The notes beneath the pieces are model-generated. The model saw only the letters and a list, made by a program, of their open reading frames with translations. It did no database searches and was not told the DNA's origin. DNA of 64,000 bases from NCBI GenBank assembly GCA_023212725.1, contig JALBYF010000073.1:22568-86567 (forward strand), in the 5' to 3' direction. Position numbers and translations under genes: made by a program. Of the stretch, positions 20,225-30,387 are shown piece by piece (position 1 is the first letter of the stretch; each line of letters starts with the position of its first letter). The DNA is from Tranzscheliella williamsii (taxonomy: Eukaryota; Basidiomycota; Ustilaginomycetes; Ustilaginales; Ustilaginaceae).

Positions 20225-20375
20225 CCTCCCGTCCGCACCGTTCTGCATGACATGAGACACCGCCTAGGCGCTGAGTGTGAGACGCTTTGAAGCGGCGGTA
20301 GTGTGCATTGCGAGGAGCACAGTGTAAAAGTACATGGGATGCGACGGCGTATGCTGCAACGGGATGTGCTTGCGA

Positions 20376-22748
20376 CTACGCCTCTGGGGAGGCAGACGAG
20401 GCGCGTTCTTGATCGTCGGTGCCTGCCGGCGTCTGGGGACCGTCTTGGTCTTGGTCGTGCGGACTGGCGGGCTGGCTGTCAGAGTCGGTGGGGGAGGTGC
20501 CTTCGGGGTGGTGCTGTTCGGGGGCTTGGGGCTGTGGGGGTGCGTCGGCGAGTTTGGCGGCTTGGGCGGCGCGCCAGGCGTGTGCCATCTGGAGGAGCTT
20601 AAATGCGCTCTTGCCCTTCTCCTCGTCGTCGGGGAAGAGCATGTCGTAGTACTCTTCCATGGCGCCGGCGGCGCCCGCCAGCTCGCGCCGCTTCTTGACG
20701 ACACGCGGGAACTTGGCCTCGATCTCTTGGAGCGTGGCCGGCGAGCCGTGCTGCTGCTCGAACGCCTTCCAGGCTTCCAGCAGCAGCACGCGTTCTTCCT
20801 TGAGCTCGCGCCGCTTCAGCTCGCTATAGCCGCGCTGGAAGACGGCACGTGTCTCGGCGGCCTTCTTCTCCCGCCTGGCCCGGCGCGCCTCCAGCTCGTC
20901 TTCCGTCAGCTGCCTTTCTGGCTTCGAACCAGCCCCCTTCCCTGCAGCGCCGTCGTCCTGGTCGTCGTCCTCGTCTTCGTCGCCGTCCTCCGCCTCCTCG
21001 AGCGCAACAGCCTGCCCGATCTTGGAGAGCGCATAGGAGATCCAGACCTTGACGTGCCCGCTCTTCTCCAATAGCCTCTCGTACAGCGCATCCACCCGCT
21101 CCCACTCCTTTTCTCCAAACTCGAAATCGATATACGCCTTCCAGACGATTTCCGGCATGTCGAGCCCCGCACCTTCGCCCGCTGCGCCTGCCTCGGCCTG
21201 CTGGACGCCCAGCTCCAACAAGGCGCGCGCGCGGTCGGTGTCGAAAAGATTCTGCTCGAGTTCTGCAAACTTGACCCACGTTCTCGAGTTGGAAGGGTCC
21301 CACTCGAGTGCCTTTTCGTAGATCTTGCGGGCGCGGTCGAACTCTTTCAGCGAGACTTCCAACTCAATGTAAGCGGCAAAGAGCTTCATCTTGGGTGCCA
21401 TACCGATGGCGGTGCCCATGATCTTGCGGGCGGCGGCAAGATCGAGCCTTCGCACCTCGAATCGGGCATATTGCACCCAGAGCTTGGCAAAGGTGAACTG
21501 CCGGTGAGGAACCAGCGCAACGGCGGCTTTGTATATGTCCCGTGTACGAGAAAAGTCTTTGGTATCCAGCTCCTCAAACAGAGCATAGCGGAGCCATAAA
21601 AAGATGTAACGGCGCCAGGCACGCTTCTCGGGCGACGGGGGCACCTGGGCGATGGCACGCTCGTATATTTCTCTCACCCGCTTCGTGGCTGATTCAAGCT
21701 GTTGGCCACCCCCCGAAGCAAGCAGAGCCCGGTAGGCGTCTTCTTCGAGCCGCGTATAGTCGAACCATGTGTCGTAATCGGCTGAAGCGCCTTCCATGGC
21801 GAGTTCTTCCTCGTACTGTATCCTCCTCTTGCCGATAACAGTGTCTTCAACGCTGCTCATGGTGCCGAATTGCTTCTCGAACCGGGTGTAGCTGGCATAG
21901 ACGCCCTCCGACTTGGCCCTGGGAAGCCTCTCGAGGGCATATTTGTAGATAACTCGTGCTCGCTCGTACTCTTTCAAGCGCGTCTCCATCTTGGCAAAGG
22001 CTGTGAAGACGCTTTGCGCTTTTTCCATGGCCTCTTCTTCCTCACCGATGAAGTCGAGCGCCATTTGAAAGACCATTCTTGCTTTCTCCAGATTTCCTCT
22101 GTCTTCCTCAAACTTGGCCCATCGGATCCATTGTTTGGGCGTCGGATGGCACGTCACAGCTCTTTCCCAAATCGCGCTTGCTCGGTCCAGCTCGCTATAC
22201 CGCACCTCGAGGTTGATATAGGCGGCCCACGCCTTCTCGTCTGGTTCCCAGCCCATCCATCGCTCGAAGATCTGCCTGGTTCCATCAACGTTGCCGAGCA
22301 GCTCCTCAAGGTGAACGTACTTGTACCAGAGCTGGTCTATGCGGGGCAAGATGCTGACGGCGCGATCGTATAGGTTGCGTGCATGCTGGACGTTTCTCAT
22401 CTTGAGCTCCTGTTCGGTGTAGCGCAGCCATATGGGCAGATGGTGCGGATCCACGTCCAAAGAGCGCTCGTACACAGAGCGGCATCGATCCATCTCGCCT
22501 TGGCTCGCTTCCCAGGCGGCATACTTGATCCAATTGTTCATGTTGGTGCGCATGCGTCGGATTCGGTCCTCGAATTCCTTACGCTTGCGGCCACGGTATT
22601 CTTCCAGCTCCTCATAGTCCTCTACTTTCTGAGAAGGGGCAACAGCAGGTGCTTCCTGACGCTCTTGCGCTTCCCTCAGCAATTGCTCCGCTGAGATCTG
22701 GATCGGCGCCGGCGCCCGGTTCTTGATCCTTGGGGCCGAGCCAGACAT
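20376..22748 (-). CDS. CLF1: Pre-mRNA-splicing factor CLF1 (crooked-neck/SYF3)
   Basis: Intron-less frame of 790 codons. After a short N-terminus ([20 protein letters not shown], the typical CLF1 start), HAT (half-TPR) repeats fill residues ~60-640. Their Trp/Tyr/Glu spacing is visible in [36 protein letters not shown] and [18 protein letters not shown]. The last ~120 residues are Pro/Gln/Asp-rich and disordered. CLF1 is a scaffold of the Prp19-associated NTC complex needed for spliceosome activation. Length is a little above the yeast protein (687) because of the tail and an acidic insert (~590-610). Two TGTTAGAT octamers lie 268 and 323 bp upstream of the ATG. Confidence 0.96.
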   Translation of the reverse strand: MSGSAPRIKNRAPAPIQISAEQLLREAQERQEAPAVAPSQKVEDYEELEEYRGRKRKEFEDRIRRMRTNMNNWIKYAAWEASQGEMDRCRSVYERSLDVDPHHLPIWLRYTEQELKMRNVQHARNLYDRAVSILPRIDQLWYKYVHLEELLGNVDGTRQIFERWMGWEPDEKAWAAYINLEVRYSELDRASAIWERAVTCHPTPKQWIRWAKFEEDRGNLEKARMVFQMALDFIGEEEEAMEKAQSVFTAFAKMETRLKEYERARVIYKYALERLPRAKSEGVYASYTRFEKQFGTMSSVEDTVIGKRRIQYEEELAMEGASADYDTWFDYTRLEEDAYRALLASGGGQQLESATKRVREIYERAIAQVPPSPEKRAWRRYIFLWLRYALFEELDTKDFSRTRDIYKAAVALVPHRQFTFAKLWVQYARFEVRRLDLAAARKIMGTAIGMAPKMKLFAAYIELEVSLKEFDRARKIYEKALEWDPSNSRTWVKFAELEQNLFDTDRARALLELGVQQAEAGAAGEGAGLDMPEIVWKAYIDFEFGEKEWERVDALYERLLEKSGHVKVWISYALSKIGQAVALEEAEDGDEDEDDDQDDGAAGKGAGSKPERQLTEDELEARRARREKKAAETRAVFQRGYSELKRRELKEERVLLLEAWKAFEQQHGSPATLQEIEAKFPRVVKKRRELAGAAGAMEEYYDMLFPDDEEKGKSAFKLLQMAHAWRAAQAAKLADAPPQPQAPEQHHPEGTSPTDSDSQPASPHDQDQDGPQTPAGTDDQERASSASPEA

Positions 22749-23015
22749 GGTGGACGGGCTTGGCGCGAGGCCAGGATCACAAAGCCGGAAAGGCGAGGTT
22801 CAGTATCTCCCAGCCGTAGCCACTATTGGCCCGAAACGGTGCGGGTGAAGACACAGGACGACAGGATGGACGTGGTGGCCATACAAGTACAAAGTGCGCG
22901 TGGAGGAGAGAGACATGGAACGAACGTCGACAGCTTTCTCGACTCACACTTTGCGGGTAAATTTGTCATGCTTTTCAAGCTGGAAATATGAAAGAAAGAT
23001 GCCTCACAAATCACA

Positions 23016-23023
23016 ATCTAACA
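23016..23023 (-). promoter_or_regulatory. Candidate promoter octamer TGTTAGAT upstream of CLF1 (proximal)
   Basis: Gene-sense TGTTAGAT, 268 bp upstream of the CLF1 ATG, next to an AATCACA motif. Confidence 0.35.
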
Positions 23024-23070
23024 GCAACAATGCTACTTTTGTTTCAATGATTTAACAGGGCGGTTATATG

Positions 23071-23078
23071 ATCTAACA
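23071..23078 (-). promoter_or_regulatory. Candidate promoter octamer TGTTAGAT upstream of CLF1 (distal)
   Basis: Second copy, 323 bp upstream of the CLF1 ATG and 55 bp from the first. Confidence 0.35.
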
Positions 23079-25045
23079 AATAGGTTCAGCTGTCATACGT
23101 TGCACATACCTGTACCTCTGCCGTCCGGTCAGCAAAGGAGCGTGAATGTTCGGAGCGAAAGCTGGTAGGCCTCCGCCGCCGGCAGCTAGCACAGCCCGGG
23201 CGGATGGAGAAAATGCAAAGCACGTTATTGGCCCAGCTGAAGTAGGAGCCTTTCGAAGACAAAGAACAGGGCGACGGTAAGAATGCATCCCAAGGTAACT
23301 ATCGACTTCGATAGATGGCAAGGCATAGCGATCGGCCAGGAGGTAAAACCGAGCCATATTCGCGGCATCATCCAACGAGTCCGTGCGTTCTTTACGCAAG
23401 GTACACTGGAAGTGTCAAACTGGGCGGTGCCCGCTATAAGAGGATGCACGTCAGTGCGTCCCTCCTCTATGGAGCGCCTCCAACCAAGTCCAACTTATGC
23501 GCTGACGAGGGAGGGCGACAGAGCTGAGCCGGCGGTAATGGATCTAGACGTAGCCTGCACAAAACCGGCCACTAGTGGGGTTATGGCCTTTGCCCCGCCC
23601 AAAGCGCGGTACCCGATTCGAAACGCTTGCGCTCGCTGCGCTGATTTGGCCGATTTCAAGTGCGGCGGCCGTATGCGGAGAGTATAGTCGGCACGTTCGC
23701 TCCCTCGGAGACTTTTATGCTGCGACACAAAGGTGGGTGCATACGATGGATGGACAACCAGCGTTCTCGTGCAGATGCCTTTGCATCCACAATGGCATTA
23801 TGTTGTTACGGTAAACGGACCGTTAAAGGAGAGGCACGAACCCTTGGCCCAGTGGGGTATGTTGAAGGGGCTGTTTGAGATCGTGGTCTCAGGGTGCATT
23901 TCCGGACTAGCTGGCCCATGTCGCGAACAGCGATTTCACGCAGTGAGGCGCAAAAAAAAACGAGTCGATCGCGGTTTAGTCTATGATATTTCCAGCAAGC
24001 CCTACATCCATACATAAGTGAGCAGCAAGTAATGTACTTCAGGGAGCGCTTAAGTGAACCAACGGCTCATCGGAAGCTGGGTCGGCTCGCGGTGAGCTTG
24101 GAGTTTGCCTATTCGCGGCCATTCTGAGACCCACCCTCGGATGGTGAGGATCATTTGCTCAGTGCTGAGAAAATTGATCCTTGTGACATGAGATGAGGAA
24201 CATACCGAAGCAAGGCAAGCAAAACGAGCCGAGCAGGCTAAAGGCCACTTTGCTGAGTTCCGAGCACGTCACTGGCAACTCTCAAAAGCTTGAAACCCAA
24301 GTTGCGCTAAGTGGCAAATTAATGCGCCGAAGGAGAATCTGACTAGCAACTGAATTGAGCTGTTAAGAGGCAAATGTAGTCGCTAGCCTTATAGTGGTGA
24401 GCCGAGCGAGCTGGCAGAGTGAGTCGAATAAGTCTCTCGGCGGCATTATGCACGCTTTTAGTGCTGCCGAAGCTCCGTTGCCCATCTCGCTTTACTTCTT
24501 GACAGCCGCTTACACCGCAATGTGTCTATAATATCAGCTACGACTGTACCCCGGACCCAGAGTGGCTAGCAACCCTCCGCCCAACTTCAGTTCCACCCTC
24601 CGGCTGCCCTTGCTTTGCTAGTCCAGCTTAGTCCCGTTCGCCATAGCATCTGTCTGCCCTGGCTAGCCGCCAGATCCTCCCAAGCCAGTGTAAGGACCAA
24701 GCCCCGTACCCGCCACCATGCTGGTCCGTACAGCCCAATAGACAGTGCACATCCACAAACAAGCTACTCGCCGAGTTCCTACTGCCACCCACCACAGTAT
24801 TGTCGTGACTTTTGCCGGCTTGTCTAGCGTAACATTGCAGATGCGGCCTTAAAGACCAGCGTTCAAGCTCCTTCTTCCTATCGCCACATCGAGTCTACCT
24901 TGCCGTTCCGACCTGGCCATTGCCTCGACTGCTTCGGACGGGTTCTTTCTTCGCAGACCCTGACGATACACCACCCATCCGCTCCTTGCTATCGTACCTA
25001 CTACTTCTTTGCTCGCTGCTTTGTCCGTTTAGCAACACCTTCGAC

Positions 25046-26734
25046 ATGACTACTACGGCAACGCGCTCTCCATCCGGGCACTTGGCATCCACGTCTCATC
25101 GCCCCATCATGCCGTCCGGCCAGCTCAAGCGCTTCCCATCGTCATCCGAATCGCTATCCGCTACACCACGTTCGACGTACACGATGGTGCCTCCCCCTTC
25201 CGTCCGTTCGTCCTCGCCGACCGACACCGTACCTTCTCCACCCGCTTCCGACAAATCTGATCCACATACCAAGTATGCGTGTGCATCGTGCATCCGAGGT
25301 CACCGAACCTCGTCATGCACACACAAGGACGGTTCCAAGGGCCCCCTTTATCCCATCCGGAGTAAAGGCCGGCCACCCACCCAATGTGAAATCTGTCGCC
25401 AAAAACGCAAAGAAAGTGGCAGGCACATTCGATGCGACTGCTATTCTACCAAGCCGACGTCGTCCAACACTGACAAGTCATTCCGCCGCAATAGTGCCAG
25501 CAGTGCAGTGTCTAGCGTAGCTAGTGCTAATCGACTTCCCCCTCTCCAGCCCCGCCCGACACCAGTCGAAGCGTCGGATGCGAAGCGTCGGAGGATATCC
25601 CCAACTAGCACGCCTAGCCACGAAGAACTGCCTTCCCTCCCCGCATCTGGCGGTGAGCACGGGGTTATCGCCACCACTGGACCGTCCTGGACGCCTTTAA
25701 ATAAGCAACACGATCTTGACAATGTGCTTGCTCCTATCCGTTCGTTGACCAGCCGCACCCCGCGCAGTCTACCGAGCATCCACTTCCCAACTGCTCACCA
25801 GCGTGAAGGCGGAGAGGTTGCTCCACGTCGCTTCTCTACACTTTCTCTTTCGAATCTAATGAACCCTTGCGGTTGTCGCGGCGCAAGCTCGGCCTGTTGT
25901 CGCGACAATTACCGCAAGAGACGCGGGTCAGGCTCGCCGACCATCGAAATGGGCGATGGATGTGACCCGAGCGTCTGCTCCTGCTCTGGCAGGTCTGATA
26001 GCCAGTCCGAAAAGGCTGCGCCTGTCAACACGCTCCTGCCGCCCGCTTCCTTGACGGCGGCTGCAGCTAGCTGCTGCTCCTCCAAAGACCAAAATGTGCG
26101 CACGGCTCCGAGCATCGAACTCTTGCTCAAAGCCGTCGATATGTCGACAGACTTCGTCCCACCCCCATGCGGATGTGGAGACAACTGCCGTTGTGCGAAT
26201 TGCTTGAGCCGACAGCACGAAGGCAGACCGTCGCAGTCTTCCGTGCGGCGTTCCTCTGTGCAGCGCTCGGTGTCGCCTCAAGCCCCCGTTTCGAGCGCAA
26301 CTTATTTCGGGAGCCCTAAAACGCCGCATTCGACCGCCGGCTCAACTGCCAGCCGCGACTCGGGCTGCGACGACTGCGCTGCGTGTGACCTGGGTCTCGA
26401 ACGACCCTCTGGTATCAAGGCTATCGATAGCTGGATCGAGAAGGATCGCAGCTCCTCCGCTTCAAGCACGGTACCGCCGCCTTCTAGCCCGCCACTACAG
26501 CTCACCAACCGCGTTGGGCTCATGCCGAGCGCGGCGACATCAAACAGAGCGCCTTCCTCTTCGTTACCCTCGGTGCCGGCCATGCACGGCGGAGTTTTGA
26601 CGTCCACTTCGAGCACGCCCGATGATCCAAGTCACGAACCGGTGCGGGCCGAGCTGGTCCTCATCCACCCAAACTGTGCCACTTGCCTCGAGGTGGTACG
26701 CAGCAAAGGCGTCGGCGTCCTGAGCAGCAAGTGA
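25046..26734 (+). CDS. Copper-fist transcription factor (CUF1/MAC1/ACE1 family)
   Basis: 562 codons from the ATG at 25046 (MTTTATRSPS); an upstream in-frame ATG at 24920 would add a hydrophobic stretch and is rejected. The copper-fist DNA-binding domain spans ~76-132: YACASCIRGHRTSSCTH carries the zinc-binding Cys79, Cys82, Cys91 and His93, and KGRP at 107-110 is the minor-groove contact motif. C-terminal cysteine clusters follow: CGCRGASSACC near 274, CDPSVCSCSG near 308, CGCGDNCRCANCLSRQH near 375 (CxCx3CxCx2Cx4H, close to the MAC1 REP motif) and CDDCAACDLG near 441. Such factors sense Cu(I) and regulate copper uptake or detoxification genes. Unusually, the copper fist sits after a ~75-residue Ser/Pro-rich leader rather than at the N-terminus. 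Confidence 0.93.
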   Translation: MTTTATRSPSGHLASTSHRPIMPSGQLKRFPSSSESLSATPRSTYTMVPPPSVRSSSPTDTVPSPPASDKSDPHTKYACASCIRGHRTSSCTHKDGSKGPLYPIRSKGRPPTQCEICRQKRKESGRHIRCDCYSTKPTSSNTDKSFRRNSASSAVSSVASANRLPPLQPRPTPVEASDAKRRRISPTSTPSHEELPSLPASGGEHGVIATTGPSWTPLNKQHDLDNVLAPIRSLTSRTPRSLPSIHFPTAHQREGGEVAPRRFSTLSLSNLMNPCGCRGASSACCRDNYRKRRGSGSPTIEMGDGCDPSVCSCSGRSDSQSEKAAPVNTLLPPASLTAAAASCCSSKDQNVRTAPSIELLLKAVDMSTDFVPPPCGCGDNCRCANCLSRQHEGRPSQSSVRRSSVQRSVSPQAPVSSATYFGSPKTPHSTAGSTASRDSGCDDCAACDLGLERPSGIKAIDSWIEKDRSSSASSTVPPPSSPPLQLTNRVGLMPSAATSNRAPSSSLPSVPAMHGGVLTSTSSTPDDPSHEPVRAELVLIHPNCATCLEVVRSKGVGVLSSK

Positions 26735-26987
26735 CGCTTGCGCTGACCTCTTACTCCATTCCTCCATCGTCATCGTACTCCGTCGCCTGTAATACCACGC
26801 TAATTCACCATAAGCAAATGATGCCGCCCACCATAAGCAATGATGCCGCCTGCGTCCTTTCTCCCTCGTCGTCTCGGCAGTGTGATCATCTGAGCATTCC
26901 AAAGATAGAGCTAGTGATAGATGTTGGTGTGTCTATTCAGTAATACACGCTGTACGCGAGCTGAGGTCTCTGAGCGCCGGCAGACGG

Positions 26988-28544
26988 TTACTTGCGTTTT
27001 TTCTTTTTGCGTTTGGCCGCGGTGTCCTCGTTGTCGAGCAGCCATTTCGAGCGAGGCTTTTGGGTGCTGCTTTGGGCAGCGGCAGGATGTGGTGGGGGCG
27101 GGATCGGGGGGGGTTCTGCTGTTGGGGCTGGTAGAGGGGGTGGAGCGGCGTCGGCAGGCGGAGGGTGCGGGGGCGGGGTGGAGGCAGACGGAGGGGGGCT
27201 TCGCGCCGTGAGCGGGGTCTGGTCGCGGGCGGGCACGGGCTCGAGCGGCCGCAAAGGGCCTGCTCCCGGCGACGACGCGCGGTGCCAACCGACCACGGCG
27301 TCCCCGCGCGAGTGTCCCCCTTCAGCGCCGCCATCCCGGCCGGATGCCAACGCGTCCAGCGCCACAACCCCATCCAACGCCCCCACCGAACTAGCCTCCG
27401 CCGGTTCGCCAACACTCGCCCCAGCATCGTCGTCCTCTGCAACGCCTTCCCACCTCCCGACACCCGCAAAGATATCCTCTTCGTCATCGCTCTCTTCTTG
27501 GTTCGCTGTGATCGGGGCAGGCGGGCCCACAGGCTCTGGCTCGGGCACGGGCGGCACGGCATCGCTCTTCTGTTCGCCCAGCCCTACCGCAGCAGGCAGC
27601 GGCTTCGGGGAACTCCGCACACGAGGCGCCTCTCGCGACTTAGCCCCTTGGCCGCCTGAGGACGCTGTATGTACGCTGGGCTCCTGGCCTGGCGACTTGG
27701 ATACTTGACCGAGCCCCACCGGATCCGTCTCCGGCGCAGTACATTTCAGGTCTGCAGGGCTCGGGTCAACTTGCTTCCTCTTCTTGCGCATCCGCTTGCC
27801 GTTGACCCACTTGTAATCCGCCTCGGCTTGGGTTTGCGGCGCGGACGGTTGGCTAATGGGTTTGAAGCCTATCGGACGGAAGCCTTGCCCGAGTGTTTTC
27901 GTTGGAGGCGCATTATCCGGCTGCGGAGACGCATCGCCTCTTCGCCTCCTCTTTAGTGCCTCGACGATCTCTTCTCTCGTCCTGCTGCTCGGTGCTGCTT
28001 CCTGGCGTTCGGACTGTTGGAGAAGCTTCTTGCTGCTTTGTGCCTGTTCGAAGGCGGCTTCGAGGTCATCATCGGGGCCGGCGGGGGATGCGCCCGCGTC
28101 GCGCGCGATCCTGGCCTTCTCCTCGGCGAGGAGCGCCCAATCGAGTCCCTTGACGAGCACCGAGTGCTTGGCGTCGCCGCCGACGCTGCGGATCTGGTCT
28201 TGGAGCATGTTGCGCTCTGGCTTGCTGGTGGCGTTGGCGAGGCGCGTTTCGAGCGCGGCATGCAGCGCGTGCACGTCTGCGAACTCGACGTCCTCCCGGC
28301 CGAGCCTCCGCGCGGCAGCCCGGTCGTGGTAGCCATCCGCCTCGCCTCCCGCCCCTGACCCCTTCGCATGCAGCTTGCGCGGTCGCAGGTCGGACGGCCG
28401 CACTGCCGCCTCGGTCGCAGCACCCGACAGCGGTGCGCGCTTCTGCTTCTTGCCAAACGACCGATGCGTAGCAGCCCCCGCCTGGCTAGTCCCGCCCGCC
28501 TCCGCACCGGACGCGACCAGCTGCCGAAAGGCCTGCTGATCCAT
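26988..28544 (-). CDS. RED/IK-like splicing factor
   Basis: 518 codons, no intron seen. The RED-like N-terminal domain spans ~50-146: Arg-rich SDLRPRKLHAKG, YHDRAAARRLGRED, and the family hallmark GGDAKHSVLVKGLDWALLAEE, equivalent to the 'hxxLVKGLDfALL' of animal IK/RED. The rest is low-complexity Pro/Ala/Glu sequence ending in a basic tail RSKWLLDNEDTAAKRKKK, probably a nuclear-localisation signal. RED/IK works with SMU1 in B-complex spliceosome activation. The RED dipeptide repeats of the animal protein are absent. The gene converges on the copper-fist gene, with 253 bp between stops. Long antisense frames over it reflect codon bias. Confidence 0.8.
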   Translation of the reverse strand: MDQQAFRQLVASGAEAGGTSQAGAATHRSFGKKQKRAPLSGAATEAAVRPSDLRPRKLHAKGSGAGGEADGYHDRAAARRLGREDVEFADVHALHAALETRLANATSKPERNMLQDQIRSVGGDAKHSVLVKGLDWALLAEEKARIARDAGASPAGPDDDLEAAFEQAQSSKKLLQQSERQEAAPSSRTREEIVEALKRRRRGDASPQPDNAPPTKTLGQGFRPIGFKPISQPSAPQTQAEADYKWVNGKRMRKKRKQVDPSPADLKCTAPETDPVGLGQVSKSPGQEPSVHTASSGGQGAKSREAPRVRSSPKPLPAAVGLGEQKSDAVPPVPEPEPVGPPAPITANQEESDDEEDIFAGVGRWEGVAEDDDAGASVGEPAEASSVGALDGVVALDALASGRDGGAEGGHSRGDAVVGWHRASSPGAGPLRPLEPVPARDQTPLTARSPPPSASTPPPHPPPADAAPPPLPAPTAEPPPIPPPPHPAAAQSSTQKPRSKWLLDNEDTAAKRKKKKRK

Positions 28545-28999
28545 CCTGCTCTCCCGTCCACCGTCGCCTCACCTCGCCCGCCGTACAGAGCCAGTACTGA
28601 AACCAGCCGGACTGCCCTTGCAGCGCTGTGGTCACACTGCTGTGCAGCCACACTGAATGTAATATGCAACTACACCGAGTGTGATACGTAGTTAAGAGAG
28701 GAACGCCCGATCGAGCTTGTTCTGTGACTGCCGTGTTTAGCCCTCCACCTTATCACCCACGCTGTATGAATTCACGCTTTTCTTTTGTTAAATAAGCGGC
28801 GGCTTGTGGTTATTCGCATCGGTGCGAAACCTTTTTCTCTTCGGTCACTTGGCCGGCTGGAAGCTTAATTGACGGAGTCACACCAACACGGCACAGCTTT
28901 GCTCCCATACACTCAACTCTACCGTTGCTCAGTTTTGGTTTTTGGCTATCTGGGTTCCCACAGCGCTGCACTGCTCAGTGCCGAAGATCACGGCACGAA
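28545..28999. promoter_or_regulatory. Shared divergent region, RED-like (-) and pyridoxal kinase (+)
   Basis: 455 bp with no other gene; should contain both promoters. Confidence 0.5.
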
Positions 29000-30112
29000 A
29001 TGGCGGCCAACGTACCGGATGCGGCGCGCGTCCTCAGTGTTCAGAGCCACGTAGTGTCGGGTTACGTTGGTAATCGATCGGCCACCTTCCCGCTGCAGCT
29101 GCTGGGCTGGGACGTTGACGTTGCCAACACGGTGCAGTTCAGCAACCACACCGGCTACGGCCGATGGGAGGGGCTGCGCTTCGATGCTGCCCATCTGCAG
29201 GGCCTCTTTGACGGGCTGGAAAAGAACGGGCTGCTGCGGTACTCGCGCATGCTGACCGGTTACATGCCCTCGGCCGCGGTCGTGGAGACGGTGCTGCGGC
29301 TTGTCAAGAAGCTCAGATCGCGGCAACCCGGCCTCGAAGCCAGCCTGGTCTATCTGCTCGACCCGGTGATGGGCGATATGGGCCGCGGCATGTACGTCGC
29401 CAAGGAAGTGCTCCCCATCTACAAGGAGCTGCTGCAGTACTCGACCATCATCACACCCAATCAATTCGAGGCGCAAGCTTTGACCGGCATCGACATCGTC
29501 GACCTCGCGTCCCTCAAGCACGTCCTCCTCACCCTCCACAAAGAGCACAGAGTGCCACACGTCATCATCACTTCCGTCGAGCTCCCTGACGATGACCTCG
29601 CGCGCATCGGCGCTCACAGGGCGCTCAGCGACGGGCGCAAAGCCATGCTCCAGGTCGGATCCAGCTGGGAGCACGGCAGCAGCGCCAACGGGGAGAAACA
29701 GCCGCGGGACATCCAACCACACGACCTCCGCATCTGGATGATTCAGTTCCCCGAGGTCGAAGGCTACTTCTCTGGCGTCGGCGATATGTTTGCTGCTCTC
29801 ACTCTAGGTCGTTTCCAGAGCGCATCTGCCGGGCTCGTTGACGCCTCGAGCAGTCTATCCGGGATGGAGACAGAAGAGCTCACGCCGATAGCGAAGGCCA
29901 GCGAGCTGGCGATCGCAAGTCTACAAGGCATCCTTAAAAATACGTGTCAAGTCATCGAGCAGCTCGAACAACAGCAAGGCGCCGCACCTGGCACAGCAGA
30001 CCCAGCGGAGGAGCGGGTCGACAAGATGCGCAAACGTGAGCTCCGAGTGGTTCAGAGCAAAGCCGAGATCGAGCGCCCCGCTATTGTATATAGAGCAAAG
30101 TGGATTCGGTAG
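29000..30112 (+). CDS. Pyridoxal kinase (BUD16/PDXK family)
   Basis: 370 codons from the ATG at 29000 (MAANVPDAARVLSVQSHVVSGYVGN), which lines up with the family start; an in-frame ATG at 28925 is rejected. Ribokinase-fold motifs: SVQSHVVSGYVGNRSA at the substrate-binding start, NTVQFSNHTGY, LLDPVMGDMGRGMYV, ITPNQFEAQALTG, and the anion-hole/catalytic-Asp loop GVGDMFAALTLGRF near residue 262. The enzyme phosphorylates pyridoxal, pyridoxine and pyridoxamine to make PLP, the cofactor of enzymes such as the aminotransferase at the start of this window (no linkage implied). Inserts near 215-230 and 275-300 are polar and probably surface loops. It converges on MIC19. Confidence 0.95.
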   Translation: MAANVPDAARVLSVQSHVVSGYVGNRSATFPLQLLGWDVDVANTVQFSNHTGYGRWEGLRFDAAHLQGLFDGLEKNGLLRYSRMLTGYMPSAAVVETVLRLVKKLRSRQPGLEASLVYLLDPVMGDMGRGMYVAKEVLPIYKELLQYSTIITPNQFEAQALTGIDIVDLASLKHVLLTLHKEHRVPHVIITSVELPDDDLARIGAHRALSDGRKAMLQVGSSWEHGSSANGEKQPRDIQPHDLRIWMIQFPEVEGYFSGVGDMFAALTLGRFQSASAGLVDASSSLSGMETEELTPIAKASELAIASLQGILKNTCQVIEQLEQQQGAAPGTADPAEERVDKMRKRELRVVQSKAEIERPAIVYRAKWIR

Positions 30113-30387
30113 TTCGTCTACAGAGACCATATAGAATTCGCACCGTCACACGAAACAGCGGGCCCTTGCTTGGTCATCCGCGTCGTCCCACCCTCGTCTG
30201 CTTCTTGCCGCCGCCAACGCGGTCTTTGCCGTAAATGAGCACATGGAATGGCGGCCCGCATCTGTGCCGTTGCTTCCAGGCTCTGTGTCAATCTATGCAT
30301 TTCATGCGGTTCTGCTACTAGGGGCCGAGATGGATGGGCTGGAAGCTGTTTGGCAAGCTCACTCGGCGCGCATGGTAGCCGGATCGC

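Larger units (their letters stand above)
22749..25045. other. Gene-poor region between CLF1 (-) and the CUF1-like gene (+)
   Basis: 2.3 kb between divergent genes. The left 350 bp hold two octamers and an AATCACA motif, plausible CLF1 promoter. The right 500 bp are CT-rich and should be the long 5' leader of the copper-fist gene. The middle has only unconvincing open frames, for example 23283-23687 on the plus strand with no domain. No tRNA or snRNA signature was seen. Confidence 0.55.

Noticed and set aside
23283..23687. Possible 134-codon gene in the CLF1/copper-fist gap
   Set aside because: No domain, unusual composition, no splice or leader context; most likely chance.
24920..25045. Upstream in-frame start for the copper-fist gene
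   Set aside because: Adds a hydrophobic Leu/Ser/Cys segment resembling CT-rich leader translated by chance.
26992..27708. Gly/Ser-rich frame antisense to the RED-like gene
   Set aside because: Produced by the GC-rich Pro/Ala repeats on the other strand.
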